Positions 45,024 through 54,380 are shown, counted from the first letter of the stretch. The stretch: 64,000 bases of DNA from Cytophagales bacterium (GCA_013298865.1 JAAFJL010000002.1:1-64000); one strand, 5' to 3'. The notes: a model not told the origin generated them from the letters alone. Numbers and translations: made by a program.

Positions 45024-45724
45024 AATATTTCTTGCAAATTGAGAAAATTTATCAAGATGATTTGGCAAATATCCGTCTCTGGCAAAACCTAAAAATGGCT
45101 TTCGACGAAGACAAAATATGGATAAAAGATTTTGATTACGTTCAAATTAATTCCATTGAAGTAAAAAGCATTCCGTACAAAATGATTTTTTACGAAAAAT
45201 CTGGAAAACTATTTTTACAAAGTAGCCGATTACCAGACCGCAATGTACCTGCCTTACTTTGGACTCCGATTGAACGAGCTTTGCCAGTACGTTTGCCATC
45301 ATTTAATCATAATTATTTTGGTGTAAATGAAGTGGTAAACATCAACATAATTTCCTCAGAATCAGAAGTAGAGGCGTTTGGAATGCTTACGACAATTGCC
45401 ACATTATCTGCCTATATTCAGACTGCCCCAGCAGTTCGTTTACAGAATCTTCATTGGACAATTTTGAATAATGATAAAGTTTTTATTATCGGGAAACCGC
45501 TTCTACCGATAACAGGAGAGACATTTTGGCAAAGAAAAGATTTTTTATTGCCTACTGGATATGATTTTGATTTACATATTTTATCCGATATTTTAGCAAA
45601 TAAACTGAACCCCGACAAAGATTCTTTCGTGATTTGGAACAAAGACAATACCTATTTTTTGATTGATAAAAATGATTTTCAAAATTTATCAATCGGGTCA
45701 TTTAGGGGGTATGTTATTAAGTAA
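44996..45724 (+). CDS. bpX-like partner protein of the MoxR cassette
   Basis: A 242-residue soluble protein. It starts inside the end of the MoxR gene (28-base overlap) and ends 9 bases before the vWA gene. It begins with a helical stretch, then about 200 residues of alternating strands (YKMIFYEKSGKLFLQ, PALLWTPIERALPVRLPSF, WTILNNDKVFIIG, WNKDNTYFLIDKNDF). I see no catalytic motif. Its place between MoxR and vWA matches the bpX-type adaptor of MoxR-vWA-beta-propeller ternary systems, probably linking ATPase and effector. The name is inferred from context. Confidence 0.8.
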   Translation: MAKNAENDIKYFLQIEKIYQDDLANIRLWQNLKMAFDEDKIWIKDFDYVQINSIEVKSIPYKMIFYEKSGKLFLQSSRLPDRNVPALLWTPIERALPVRLPSFNHNYFGVNEVVNINIISSESEVEAFGMLTTIATLSAYIQTAPAVRLQNLHWTILNNDKVFIIGKPLLPITGETFWQRKDFLLPTGYDFDLHILSDILANKLNPDKDSFVIWNKDNTYFLIDKNDFQNLSIGSFRGYVIK

Positions 45725-45733
45725 AATTTCAAT

Positions 45734-48265
45734 ATGGATATTAACTCTTATTTTCAATCATACCATAATTACTTCTGGCAATGGGAGGATGATGTCGAAG
45801 TTATAGGGATTCCCAATAATAACACAATTGCTTTCAGAGGTTTAGTTGTAGATATTTTAGAAATACTTGCTCCACAGGGTCTTCCACACTTTGGTTCATT
45901 ACTTTTAGCTATAATTGCTACCAATCCTAATGGCAAAATGGATGCTAACGTGGTTTCTGATATTATGAATCACGCCTTAGAGGATTATGAAGAAACTACA
46001 TTATATCAAGCAACGACTTTTTTAAAATTGCTTTCTGAAATTCCCGATAGTTATAAAAGTGGAAACAAAAGAATACTACTTTTTCAGACAATTTTTACGA
46101 ACTGTCACAATATAAATTCAGTAAAAAATTCTTTAAAAATTAGGGATGAGTATCATTCAAATAAGCGTAATGATGGAAAAAATTCCAATAAAATTGCTTT
46201 TAGTAAAACAAATTTTAACAAAGATTTTGGTACTATAGCTCTATTGGGCAAAAAATTCAAATCCGTAGAAGACATCATCAATAAAATGGCTTCTTTGCCT
46301 GATTTACCTAATGATGTTCTGAAATTAGAAGAGAATGTTTTAAATGAAACCGTCTCGAAAGATATTGTTGAACAGCTTGTTGAAAATGATAAAACGTTTC
46401 ATGTAGGCTCATTAATCAAGCGTATTTGGAGTGGTTTGAATATTCCAGTGCATAGTGCTTTGCCAAGCCAGCAACCTTTGGGGGGAGTATCTGATTTGAC
46501 AAATAAAGGGGATTTTGACAAATTATTAATCTCTGAATTTGCGAATGATGATTTGGTGTTTATGTCGAGATTAGCCAATAATGAGGCATTGTACATTCAA
46601 CGAGAAATCCCACCAACCAATAATGATTTGCATCGTGTAATTCTGATTGATGTTTCGCTAAAAAACTGGGGAACGCCTAAAATTGTTGCTTTTGCGGCAG
46701 CCTTAGCTATTGCCAAACACCCTAAAACAGATATAGATTGTAAGGTTTTTGCAATTGGAAATTCATTCTATTCCATTGATATTCAGAGCATTGATACAAT
46801 TATAAATGGTTTGCAAATATTAGAAGGCAGTCTGAATGCGAGTAATGGATTAAATAATTTTTTTAAAGAAAACCCTGCCAATAAAAATCAAGAAGTTTTC
46901 GTCATAACAGAATATTCCACTTTGAAACAAGTTGAAATGTTGAAAGCCTTGACCGAAAACCATTCAGGAATAAACTACTGGATTCACACGGATGCGGAAG
47001 GAAATATTGACGTTTTCAAGAAACAACAAAATAGCAAGAAGCATTTACAACATTTGCAATTGCCTTTGGAGGAGCTTTGGAAGAGGGAAGTAAAGACTAA
47101 GAAATCTCGTAAAATTGAACATGAAACTGTTACTGATTTTCCGATACTTTTCAATAATTCGATGAATGACAAAAAGATTCTTTCTACAATTGAAGGTGAT
47201 TTTTTTATTATTACTTCTGAAAAGACTTTGTTGAAACATTATGAAAAAAAGACACTGAGTCAATCAAACAAAGGCTGGGAAATGTTACATACAAATTTGC
47301 CTAATTTCAATAGTGAGTTTGCAATTGGAATATTAAGAAATGGAGATATTTCGCTTTTAATATACAATTATCACCACAAAGAAATTACACTTTTATTCCT
47401 TTTAAGTAAAGAACAGATAACATTTCCTTTCACAGAATGGGTGACTTGGGGAGAAAAAGGTTTCGTGTTTTATGAAGAAAAATTTTATTACAGATGTTGG
47501 TCATTTGAAGCGAGAGATGGGACAATTAATGAGAATAAAAATTTACCCGAAAGTATTAGATACAGAAAAGATGAATTAAACGATTTGGAAAATAAACATT
47601 CATTTTCCAGTTCTGCAAACATTCTCAAAAATGTTAATTGGGTATATATTAATCAAAAAAATGAGTTGGTATTTAACGTTCATTCCTTGAAATTAAACTC
47701 AGGAGGTGTCATTAAATTAGATAAATCTTTCAACCGAGAAAAAGTGTTCAATTCTACTAAAACTGAAACAGGAGAGTTTGAGTTTCCAGATGGCAGTGTC
47801 ATCGAAATTAATAGGTCTGGTATGTTGATTTTGAAAAGTAGTAATGAGAATATTCCCTATATTTATGTGCCTTCGGTGATTGATGCGGCTTTGGGTGTGG
47901 CTACTAAGACGGAATTTGCAGGGTATCAGTATTATTATAAGGAAGGGAAGTATGCTGTTTATCTACTTGGATGTCATCATAAATTGGAGACTGTAAAGCT
48001 GGTTAATGATTTCACAGGTCTTGGTTTAAAATATTCAAAAGATAAAGTAGATGAGTTGTATGAGGGCAAACCAAGCGTTTTTTTAACAGACTGTTCAAAA
48101 GCTGAATTTAACAAATATGAAAAATTATTTAATGAATATGATGCTGAAATAGTTTGTGACCAAAAAGGTAATTCATTCCAAAACATTATCACAACAACAG
48201 AATTCTTCAAAAAAAATATTCAAGCCTTTATAAAAAATATTCAAGATTATGGAGTTAAGAATTAG
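45734..48265 (+). CDS. vWA + predicted beta-propeller protein of the MoxR cassette
   Basis: An 843-residue cytoplasmic protein. An N-terminal helical region (about 1-260) precedes a vWA domain (about 290-440): RVILIDVSLKNWGTPKIVAFAAALAI, then EVFVITEYSTLKQVEML. The MIDAS site is degenerate. D306-x-S308-x-S has Lys at the third position, and the later Asp is Glu in ITEYS, so metal binding may be lost. The last about 370 residues have repeated strand pairs ending in aromatic residues (FFIITSEKTLLKHY, ISLLIYNYHHKEITLLF, GFVFYEEKFYYRCW, WVYINQKNELVFNV, YQYYYKEGKYAVYLLG) and look like a beta-propeller. This is the central subunit of a MoxR-vWA-propeller ternary system. The next gene overlaps it by 17 bases. 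Confidence 0.82.
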   Translation: MDINSYFQSYHNYFWQWEDDVEVIGIPNNNTIAFRGLVVDILEILAPQGLPHFGSLLLAIIATNPNGKMDANVVSDIMNHALEDYEETTLYQATTFLKLLSEIPDSYKSGNKRILLFQTIFTNCHNINSVKNSLKIRDEYHSNKRNDGKNSNKIAFSKTNFNKDFGTIALLGKKFKSVEDIINKMASLPDLPNDVLKLEENVLNETVSKDIVEQLVENDKTFHVGSLIKRIWSGLNIPVHSALPSQQPLGGVSDLTNKGDFDKLLISEFANDDLVFMSRLANNEALYIQREIPPTNNDLHRVILIDVSLKNWGTPKIVAFAAALAIAKHPKTDIDCKVFAIGNSFYSIDIQSIDTIINGLQILEGSLNASNGLNNFFKENPANKNQEVFVITEYSTLKQVEMLKALTENHSGINYWIHTDAEGNIDVFKKQQNSKKHLQHLQLPLEELWKREVKTKKSRKIEHETVTDFPILFNNSMNDKKILSTIEGDFFIITSEKTLLKHYEKKTLSQSNKGWEMLHTNLPNFNSEFAIGILRNGDISLLIYNYHHKEITLLFLLSKEQITFPFTEWVTWGEKGFVFYEEKFYYRCWSFEARDGTINENKNLPESIRYRKDELNDLENKHSFSSSANILKNVNWVYINQKNELVFNVHSLKLNSGGVIKLDKSFNREKVFNSTKTETGEFEFPDGSVIEINRSGMLILKSSNENIPYIYVPSVIDAALGVATKTEFAGYQYYYKEGKYAVYLLGCHHKLETVKLVNDFTGLGLKYSKDKVDELYEGKPSVFLTDCSKAEFNKYEKLFNEYDAEIVCDQKGNSFQNIITTTEFFKKNIQAFIKNIQDYGVKN

Positions 48266-49997
48266 ACCTTTTCATAAAAATACGTATCCGTTCGGAGGTT
48301 TTTTAATCAAAAATCCTTCGGTTTCGGTATGGTTGAAGGAAATACAATCTTTGAATTTTTCTTTGCAGAATGTACAAATTTTTCCTATTTCTGACATAAT
48401 ACCTAATTCTATTTGGGGATGTTTTGTATTGACTACCAATAAGTTAACGTTAAACCAAGTTGGCAAAAACGAAATTTGCCAGCAAATAGCAGCAAATTTA
48501 TTTATTGCTGAAAAATCTATTCTACAACCTGAATTAAGCCCAAATGAAATAGAGAAACTGTTTTCTAAAAATATTCACGTCTTTCATCCAGATTTTGGTT
48601 TGATTGAATTGACAGAGGAACTGAATCTTGAAAAAATATTATCTGAACCAACTTTAAAGTCTTTCTATATAACCAAGCCAAATCCACCCGTTTTTATTCC
48701 AAAACAAATCAATAGTTTTCAAGTAAAGCCAGTCCCTCCAGAAGAAGTTTTGAAAAATATGGAGGAAAAGATTTTCCCCAAACAGGAAAAAATGAAAGAC
48801 GAGCCTTTATCGGCATTTGAACATTTGAAATTAGGTTTCTATAAAACACTTTTTTCAAAATCTTCCGAAAAAAGAGAGGGTGCGGGCGAAAGTGTGAACA
48901 TCAAAAAATCTGATTGGTGGACAAAACTTGAATCGTTGTTCAAGGGTGTGGGAAAAGAAGGCGGGATTTCAGAAAAAATGCAGCAAGATTTTGAAGACCT
49001 TGAAAAACGGAATCAGAAACAAATGGATAAATTGATGGATTTATTCAAAAATAATCCTGACGAAGCCCTTAAATATGCAATTCCGTTGGATGATAACGGG
49101 AGTTCAAGAGGAGGTACGAGCGGACAATTTGAAATGTCCAAAAGATGGACTAATTTTTCACTTTTAGGAGATATGCTTGGCGGTAAGGGGTCGGGCGGCG
49201 GTATTGACATGGGCGACCATTATTTTACGTTACAAAAACAATATTCAGATACTGCTTTAGAATTTATCAAGCAAAAACAGTTTCATAAGGCGGCTTTTGT
49301 GTATATGAAATTACTCAAAAATCCACACCAAGCAGCCGAAACCTTGGCAACGGGAGAATATTACCAAGAAGCCGCAGGAATATTCTTGAAACATTCAAAC
49401 AATAAAAAACGAGCCGCAGAATGTTACGAAAAAGGCAACATGACAGGCGAAGCCATTGAAATATACAAGGATTTGGGCGAAAATGAGATGGTTGGAGATT
49501 TGTATGTAAAAATCAAAAAACGCAGAGAAGCAGATACTTATTATGGTTTTGTGATAGATGATTACAAGTCTAAAAGCCAGTACGTAAAGGCTTCTTTGAT
49601 TTATAAAAACAAAATGAATAATGAGCGTGGCGGGCAGTCGATGTTATTGCAAGGTTGGCGGGTAAATGCTGATGCTTTTAATTGCCTGAATAATTATTTT
49701 GCCAATATTTCAGACATTAAGGAGCTAAAAACGGAGATTGACGCAGTATATAATTATGATGTTTCTCCACAAAACAGAGAATCTTTTTTGCGAGTAATCA
49801 AGCATGAATTTGATAAGAAAAATGAGCTTTCGGATTCTATCAAAGAAATGGCTTACGAAATTGTGGCGGCTCAGATTCCGACTAATCCTACCATTGTATC
49901 TGAATTGAAAGGGTTTAATCCAAAAGACCAACAATTGACGAAAGACACAATTCGGTTTAATTTGAAGAATAAGCAGAGTTTAAATAGAAAATCTTAA
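48249..49997 (+). CDS. bpX-type protein with C-terminal TPR-like alpha-solenoid
   Basis: A 582-residue protein. The N-terminal domain (about 1-165) mixes strands and helices, starts RIRPFHKNTYPFGGFLI and has no known motif. A charged linker (about 180-320) contains a glycine-rich stretch (MLGGKGSGGG). From about 330 on the protein is a helical solenoid: HKAAFVYMKLLKNPHQAAETL, then YQEAAGIFLKHSNNKKRAAECYEKG, GEAIEIYKDLGENEMVGDLY. These units look like clathrin/IFT-type or TPR repeats and would bind a protein partner. It closes the five-gene cassette. Homologous solenoid proteins accompany MoxR-vWA-propeller systems in several phyla by my recollection; the role is unknown. Confidence 0.82.
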   Translation: MELRIRPFHKNTYPFGGFLIKNPSVSVWLKEIQSLNFSLQNVQIFPISDIIPNSIWGCFVLTTNKLTLNQVGKNEICQQIAANLFIAEKSILQPELSPNEIEKLFSKNIHVFHPDFGLIELTEELNLEKILSEPTLKSFYITKPNPPVFIPKQINSFQVKPVPPEEVLKNMEEKIFPKQEKMKDEPLSAFEHLKLGFYKTLFSKSSEKREGAGESVNIKKSDWWTKLESLFKGVGKEGGISEKMQQDFEDLEKRNQKQMDKLMDLFKNNPDEALKYAIPLDDNGSSRGGTSGQFEMSKRWTNFSLLGDMLGGKGSGGGIDMGDHYFTLQKQYSDTALEFIKQKQFHKAAFVYMKLLKNPHQAAETLATGEYYQEAAGIFLKHSNNKKRAAECYEKGNMTGEAIEIYKDLGENEMVGDLYVKIKKRREADTYYGFVIDDYKSKSQYVKASLIYKNKMNNERGGQSMLLQGWRVNADAFNCLNNYFANISDIKELKTEIDAVYNYDVSPQNRESFLRVIKHEFDKKNELSDSIKEMAYEIVAAQIPTNPTIVSELKGFNPKDQQLTKDTIRFNLKNKQSLNRKS

Positions 49998-50015
49998 AAA
50001 ACTGATTTTTATTCG

Positions 50016-50023
50016 TAAATTTG
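50016..50023 (+). promoter_or_regulatory. putative -7 box of the phosphatidyltransferase gene
   Basis: TAAATTTG fits TAnnTTTG and lies in the 68-base gap after the MoxR cassette, 42 bases before the next ATG. There is no clear TTG at -33. If real, the two following genes can be expressed apart from the cassette. Confidence 0.35.
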
Positions 50024-50065
50024 TGGTCTGGCTATATTGTCAATAAATTGTTATGTTATTATTAA

Positions 50066-50839
50066 ATGTCAAAACTTGCTGCACAAGACAAATTCCTTGA
50101 TTTGTCAGACTACGGAAGACCGCTTGCTACTGTATTTGCAAATCAGTTAAAAAATACCCGCTTCACTCCTATTCATGTTACTTTACTTTTTGGAATTTGT
50201 GGTTTAATAGCCATTTTCTGTATCCTGAAAGGTTACTTTCTTTTGGCAGGGCTATTCTTGATTCTAAAATCAATCATAGACGCTGCCGATGGAGAATTAG
50301 CTCGTATCAAAAACACACCGTCCTACACAGGTAGGTATCTGGACAGTGTTTTTGACATAATACTTAATTTTATGTTTCTCATGACCATTTGTTATGTTTC
50401 AAAAGCGTCTATCTGGTTTACGATTCTGGCATTTATTTGCGTACAATTGCAGGGAACTTTGTATAATTATTACTACGTGATTTTGAGGAATAAATCAGTT
50501 GGAGGAGATACCACCAGTAAAATATTTGAGTATAAATCACCGAGAGCATTTCCGCAGGAAAGTCAGAAATGGGTAGATTTTTTGTTTTTTACTTACACGC
50601 TCGTATATGGAATTTTCGACAAAATCATTCATTTCATGGACAAGAATGCGTACAAAGTAAAAACTTTTCCGAATTGGTTCATGACATTACTTTCTATCTA
50701 TGGACTTGGTTTTCAGTTACTTATCATTGCGATAATGTTACCTTTAAACTTGATTGATTATATTATCCCTTTTTTCATTGTATATTCTTCCTTTATTTTT
50801 GTTTTAATAAGTATTCGGAAAGTGTTAATAAAAGTTTAA
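50066..50839 (+). CDS. CDP-alcohol phosphatidyltransferase family protein
   Basis: A 257-residue membrane enzyme with six or so helices. It carries the complete CDP-alcohol signature D-G-x2-A-R-x8-G-x3-D-x3-D: DGELARIKNTPSYTGRYLDS, then VFD. It would join a CDP-activated donor to an alcohol, making a phospholipid or related phosphodiester. The family is broad, and the acceptor cannot be read. It is larger than typical PgsA (about 190 residues), with a C-terminal two-helix extension. An ABC ATPase gene follows 6 bases after its stop, so the two form one unit downstream of the MoxR cassette. Confidence 0.92.
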   Translation: MSKLAAQDKFLDLSDYGRPLATVFANQLKNTRFTPIHVTLLFGICGLIAIFCILKGYFLLAGLFLILKSIIDAADGELARIKNTPSYTGRYLDSVFDIILNFMFLMTICYVSKASIWFTILAFICVQLQGTLYNYYYVILRNKSVGGDTTSKIFEYKSPRAFPQESQKWVDFLFFTYTLVYGIFDKIIHFMDKNAYKVKTFPNWFMTLLSIYGLGFQLLIIAIMLPLNLIDYIIPFFIVYSSFIFVLISIRKVLIKV

Positions 50840-50845
50840 AATATT

Positions 50846-51610
50846 TTGGGAAATCCATTTTATCAGGCTAAAAAGATAGGCAAATCATACGGAGATGCCA
50901 TCATTCTGAATGACATTTCTTTTGAGGTTAATCAAGGAGAAATTTTGGCAATTATTGGGGGAAGTGGAGCAGGGAAATCTACATTATTGAATATACTTTC
51001 AGGGAATATTCAGCCAAATCTTGAAGGAGAAATCAAGGTTAATCAACAAAGTTTGGATTTATATTTTGAAAGGTTAATCAAAGAATTTCCTTCAATAAAA
51101 CTAATTCCGCAAGATTTTAGATTAAAACCAGACTATAAAATCTCAGAAAATATTGACCTTTCTTTAACCGAATTCTCGGCTGATTATCGAAAAGAAAGAG
51201 TCGATTATTTGCTTGAACTTTTTGGTTTAAAACACTTAGAAAATCGTAAACCACGTGAAGTTTCTGGTGGAGAAAAACAAAGAACCGCCATCGCAAGGGC
51301 AATCGCCAATGAACCTCAAGTACTCCTCTTAGATGAACCATTCAGTAATTTAGACGCCATCAATAAGAATAATTTACGTAAAATTTTATTGGAAGTTATC
51401 AAAACAGAACAAATCGCTTGCATTTTCGTAAGTCATGATTTGTTTGATGTATTTGGAATTGCAGATAAAATTGGGGTTTTGCAAAACGGAGAGATGATTG
51501 CCGTTGGAACAGTCGATGAAATAATGAAAAGCAATCTTCCGTATATAAAAGATTTAATTTCCAATGCTTTTGAACCTGTTAAAGAGTTTTTGAAAAGTGT
51601 TGAGATTTAG
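50846..51610 (+). CDS. ABC transporter ATP-binding protein without adjacent permease (TTG start)
   Basis: A 254-residue ABC ATPase. Walker A is GGSGAGKST, the Q-loop is LIPQDFRL, the signature is VSGGEKQRTAIARAIA, Walker B is VLLLDEPFSNLD and the H-loop is VSHD. The sequence homologous to the family starts at NPFYQAKKIGKSYGDA, and the only start in reach is TTG at 50846, 6 bases after the preceding stop. The first in-frame ATG lies hundreds of bases inside. No permease is adjacent. It is in one unit with the CDP-alcohol phosphatidyltransferase, which hints at a lipid or glycolipid role, though this is inference. Confidence 0.9.
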   Translation: MGNPFYQAKKIGKSYGDAIILNDISFEVNQGEILAIIGGSGAGKSTLLNILSGNIQPNLEGEIKVNQQSLDLYFERLIKEFPSIKLIPQDFRLKPDYKISENIDLSLTEFSADYRKERVDYLLELFGLKHLENRKPREVSGGEKQRTAIARAIANEPQVLLLDEPFSNLDAINKNNLRKILLEVIKTEQIACIFVSHDLFDVFGIADKIGVLQNGEMIAVGTVDEIMKSNLPYIKDLISNAFEPVKEFLKSVEI

Positions 51611-51663
51611 ATGTTTGTTTTTGGTGGTCGGAAAACTAAATCGACCACCGAAAACAAACATCT
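51609..51663. terminator. long hairpin between convergent genes (bidirectional terminator-like)
   Basis: A 22-bp stem (51609-51630 with 51642-51663), with one T-G wobble and an 11-base loop, lies between the ABC gene stop and the parC stop. It lacks a strong U-run on either side, so it may stop transcription by structure or mark RNA 3' ends from both directions. Confidence 0.6.
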
Positions 51664-51668
51664 GAAAA

Positions 51669-54293
51669 CTAAAATAATCCTAATTGTTCGCCTTGCTCTA
51701 AAACTGCACTTGTAGCATCAAAATGAATTTCTTCAGGAGCAATTAATTTCGGTTTCGATAAATCTATCTCCACCACATTTGCTTCACTTTCATTGACTTC
51801 ATCTGCTGGTTCTTCTACAACTTTAGGTGCTAACAATTTGATAGTCTGAACTTTAGGGATTGTAATCTTAGTTCCCTGTGCTTTCCAACCTCTGATTTCA
51901 GCAATTTCATCAACATTTATTTCTTCTTTGTGCGTTCCTTTCTCATCCTTAGAAACTACTTCTATTCTTGGATAATTATCAATTGAAACGACCGATAATT
52001 TAGACCCTTTTTCATCCGAGATGAATAAGAATTTTTTATCGATTGTTGTGGTTTCAACTCTGAAACGCTTTACGAAATATGTCTTTGAACCACCATCAAA
52101 ATAGACACCAGAAATAATCCCTTGAGGAATAAATTTCACTAAAATCAATATATCTTTTGGTTCGTAACGGTTAGTTAACTCAAAATTGGTTAGTTCATAA
52201 GTACCATCATTGTAAACTACCAGAATGTGGTCTTTCGCTTCAAAATTCCCAAGATAACGACCATGTTCATCCCGATTTAACCTTCCAATGGTTTCGTCAT
52301 AGTAAATATCAACTCCGCCAAGGGTAGATGCACCTGCCGATTTAAAAACAACTTTTCTAATTGGGAATTTCGTGAGGACATTTCCCATTGAATCTCTTCC
52401 TTTAATCAATAATCCAGCAAAATTGAAATCGAATTGTTTGACCCTTGCACTACAATTTGCGGTAAGATTTATCTGAATCGTTTCAGCTTCTCCATTATCG
52501 TTTGCTGTAAAATGCAAAATTTTTGACTTCGGATTTCCTTGTGTTAAATCATAGTCACGGTCACGGGTCACGGCGGTAACTTTAAATCTTTTCACATAAG
52601 AAACGCCAGATTTCCCATCAAAATAAACCGTATCGTAAACCTTACGGTCATCATTTTTCTTGAAAACCGAAACATAGATTATGTCTTTCCCAACAAAAAC
52701 CTTATCTCCAATCTTGACAACCTTACAAATACCATCCCTTCTGAAAATGATAACATCGTCAATATCAGAGCAATCCATTACATATTCATCTTTTTTGAGG
52801 TTATAGCCAATAAAACCATCCTCACGATTTACATATAATTTTTGATTGGCAGCGGCAACAACTGTTGCTGAAATTGTATTGAAATTTCTGATTTCTGTTT
52901 TTCGTTCTCTTCCTTTTCCGTATTTTTTTAGTAAATCTTTAAAGTAATCAATCGAATAACGGATAATATTAGCCAAATTATCTTCTGTTTCGGCTAATTC
53001 ATCTTCAAGACGCTTCATTAACTCATCCGCCTTGAAACCATCATATTTTGAAATTCTTTTGATGCGAATTTCCAATAATCTCAAAATATCATCCTGTACA
53101 ATTTCACGATAAAACTGAGGTTTGTACGGGTCTAAAGCAGTATCAACAGTACTAATTACTAACTCGAATGTTTCGCATTCTTCAATTTGTCGATAAATAC
53201 GGTTTTCAATAAAGATTTTTTCTAATGAACTAAATAATAATCTTTCCAATAATTCATCTCGACGAATCTCTAATTCACGCTGTAATAATCTGACAGTCTG
53301 TTGAGTACAAGTTTTCAGAATCTCAGAAACTCCAATAAAATGAGGTTTATCAGCAATAATTACACAGGCATTCGGAGAAACCGAAATTTCACAATCTGTA
53401 AAGGCATACAAGGCATCAATTGTAACATCTGGCGAAGTACCAGGCGTAAGTTGAACTTGGATTTCTACATCTTTCGCCGTGTTATCAATTACTTTTTTAA
53501 TCTTGATTTTACCTGCATCATTTGCTTTAATGATAGATTCAATCAAAGATGTTGTGGTAGTACCAAAAGGTATGTCTTTGATAATCAGTGTTTTCTTATC
53601 AAATTCTTCTATTCTTGCCCTACATCTAATTCGTCCACCTCTTAATCCATCATTATAATTTGTTACATCAGCATAGCCACCAGTCAAGAAGTCTGGATAA
53701 ATTTCAACCTCTTTTCCTTTCAGAATATCAATAGAAGCCTCAATTAACTCAACAAAATTATGTGGAAGAATTTTTGTCGCTAAACCAACTGCAATACCTT
53801 CTACACCTTGTGCCAAGAGCAATGGGAATTTTACAGGTAGCGTAACGGGTTCTCTTTTCCGACCATCGTACGACATTTGCCATTGTGTAGTATCAGGATT
53901 GAAAACTACATCATTGGCAAATTTTGATAAACGAACTTCAATGTAACGAGCAGCAGCAGCACTGTCGCCTGTACGAATATCGCCCCAGTTGCCTTGCAAA
54001 TCAAATACTAAATCTTTCTGACCGAGGTTTACAATTGCCTCAGAAATTGAAGCATCTCCGTGGGGGTGGTACTGCATCGTTTGCCCAATAACATTGGCAA
54101 CTTTATTGAAACGACCATCGTCCATTTCATTCAAAGCATGAAGTATTCGACGTTGCACTGGTTTCAGACCATCTTCAATAGTGGGTACGGCTCGTTCCAA
54201 AATTACATACGAAGCATATTCGAGAAACCAATTCTCGTACATACCTGCCACTGCAATTTGTTCCTGTAAAGCGTCCTCTTGTGGGGTTTCCAT
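51669..54293 (-). CDS. parC: DNA topoisomerase IV subunit A
   Basis: An 874-residue type IIA topoisomerase breakage-reunion subunit. DGLKPVQRRIL begins the winged-helix domain. YHPHGDASISEAIVNL is the region where quinolone-type changes occur in the family. Active-site Y117 is in AAAARYIE. The tower and coiled coil are followed by a C-terminal beta-pinwheel of about 350 residues that lacks the GyrA box (QRRGGKG-type), which favours ParC over GyrA. With ParE, not in this window, it decatenates daughter chromosomes. It is complete and has a low-complexity acidic tail. The preceding gap holds a palindromic element. Confidence 0.9.
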   Translation of the reverse strand: METPQEDALQEQIAVAGMYENWFLEYASYVILERAVPTIEDGLKPVQRRILHALNEMDDGRFNKVANVIGQTMQYHPHGDASISEAIVNLGQKDLVFDLQGNWGDIRTGDSAAAARYIEVRLSKFANDVVFNPDTTQWQMSYDGRKREPVTLPVKFPLLLAQGVEGIAVGLATKILPHNFVELIEASIDILKGKEVEIYPDFLTGGYADVTNYNDGLRGGRIRCRARIEEFDKKTLIIKDIPFGTTTTSLIESIIKANDAGKIKIKKVIDNTAKDVEIQVQLTPGTSPDVTIDALYAFTDCEISVSPNACVIIADKPHFIGVSEILKTCTQQTVRLLQRELEIRRDELLERLLFSSLEKIFIENRIYRQIEECETFELVISTVDTALDPYKPQFYREIVQDDILRLLEIRIKRISKYDGFKADELMKRLEDELAETEDNLANIIRYSIDYFKDLLKKYGKGRERKTEIRNFNTISATVVAAANQKLYVNREDGFIGYNLKKDEYVMDCSDIDDVIIFRRDGICKVVKIGDKVFVGKDIIYVSVFKKNDDRKVYDTVYFDGKSGVSYVKRFKVTAVTRDRDYDLTQGNPKSKILHFTANDNGEAETIQINLTANCSARVKQFDFNFAGLLIKGRDSMGNVLTKFPIRKVVFKSAGASTLGGVDIYYDETIGRLNRDEHGRYLGNFEAKDHILVVYNDGTYELTNFELTNRYEPKDILILVKFIPQGIISGVYFDGGSKTYFVKRFRVETTTIDKKFLFISDEKGSKLSVVSIDNYPRIEVVSKDEKGTHKEEINVDEIAEIRGWKAQGTKITIPKVQTIKLLAPKVVEEPADEVNESEANVVEIDLSKPKLIAPEEIHFDATSAVLEQGEQLGLF

Positions 54294-54380
54294 AAATTAA
54301 TTGTAAGGGTTATAATTGAGCTTCGAGCTGTAAGCAATGAGCTTCAAGCAAAAAATTCATTTAGTGGAAAAATGAATCAT

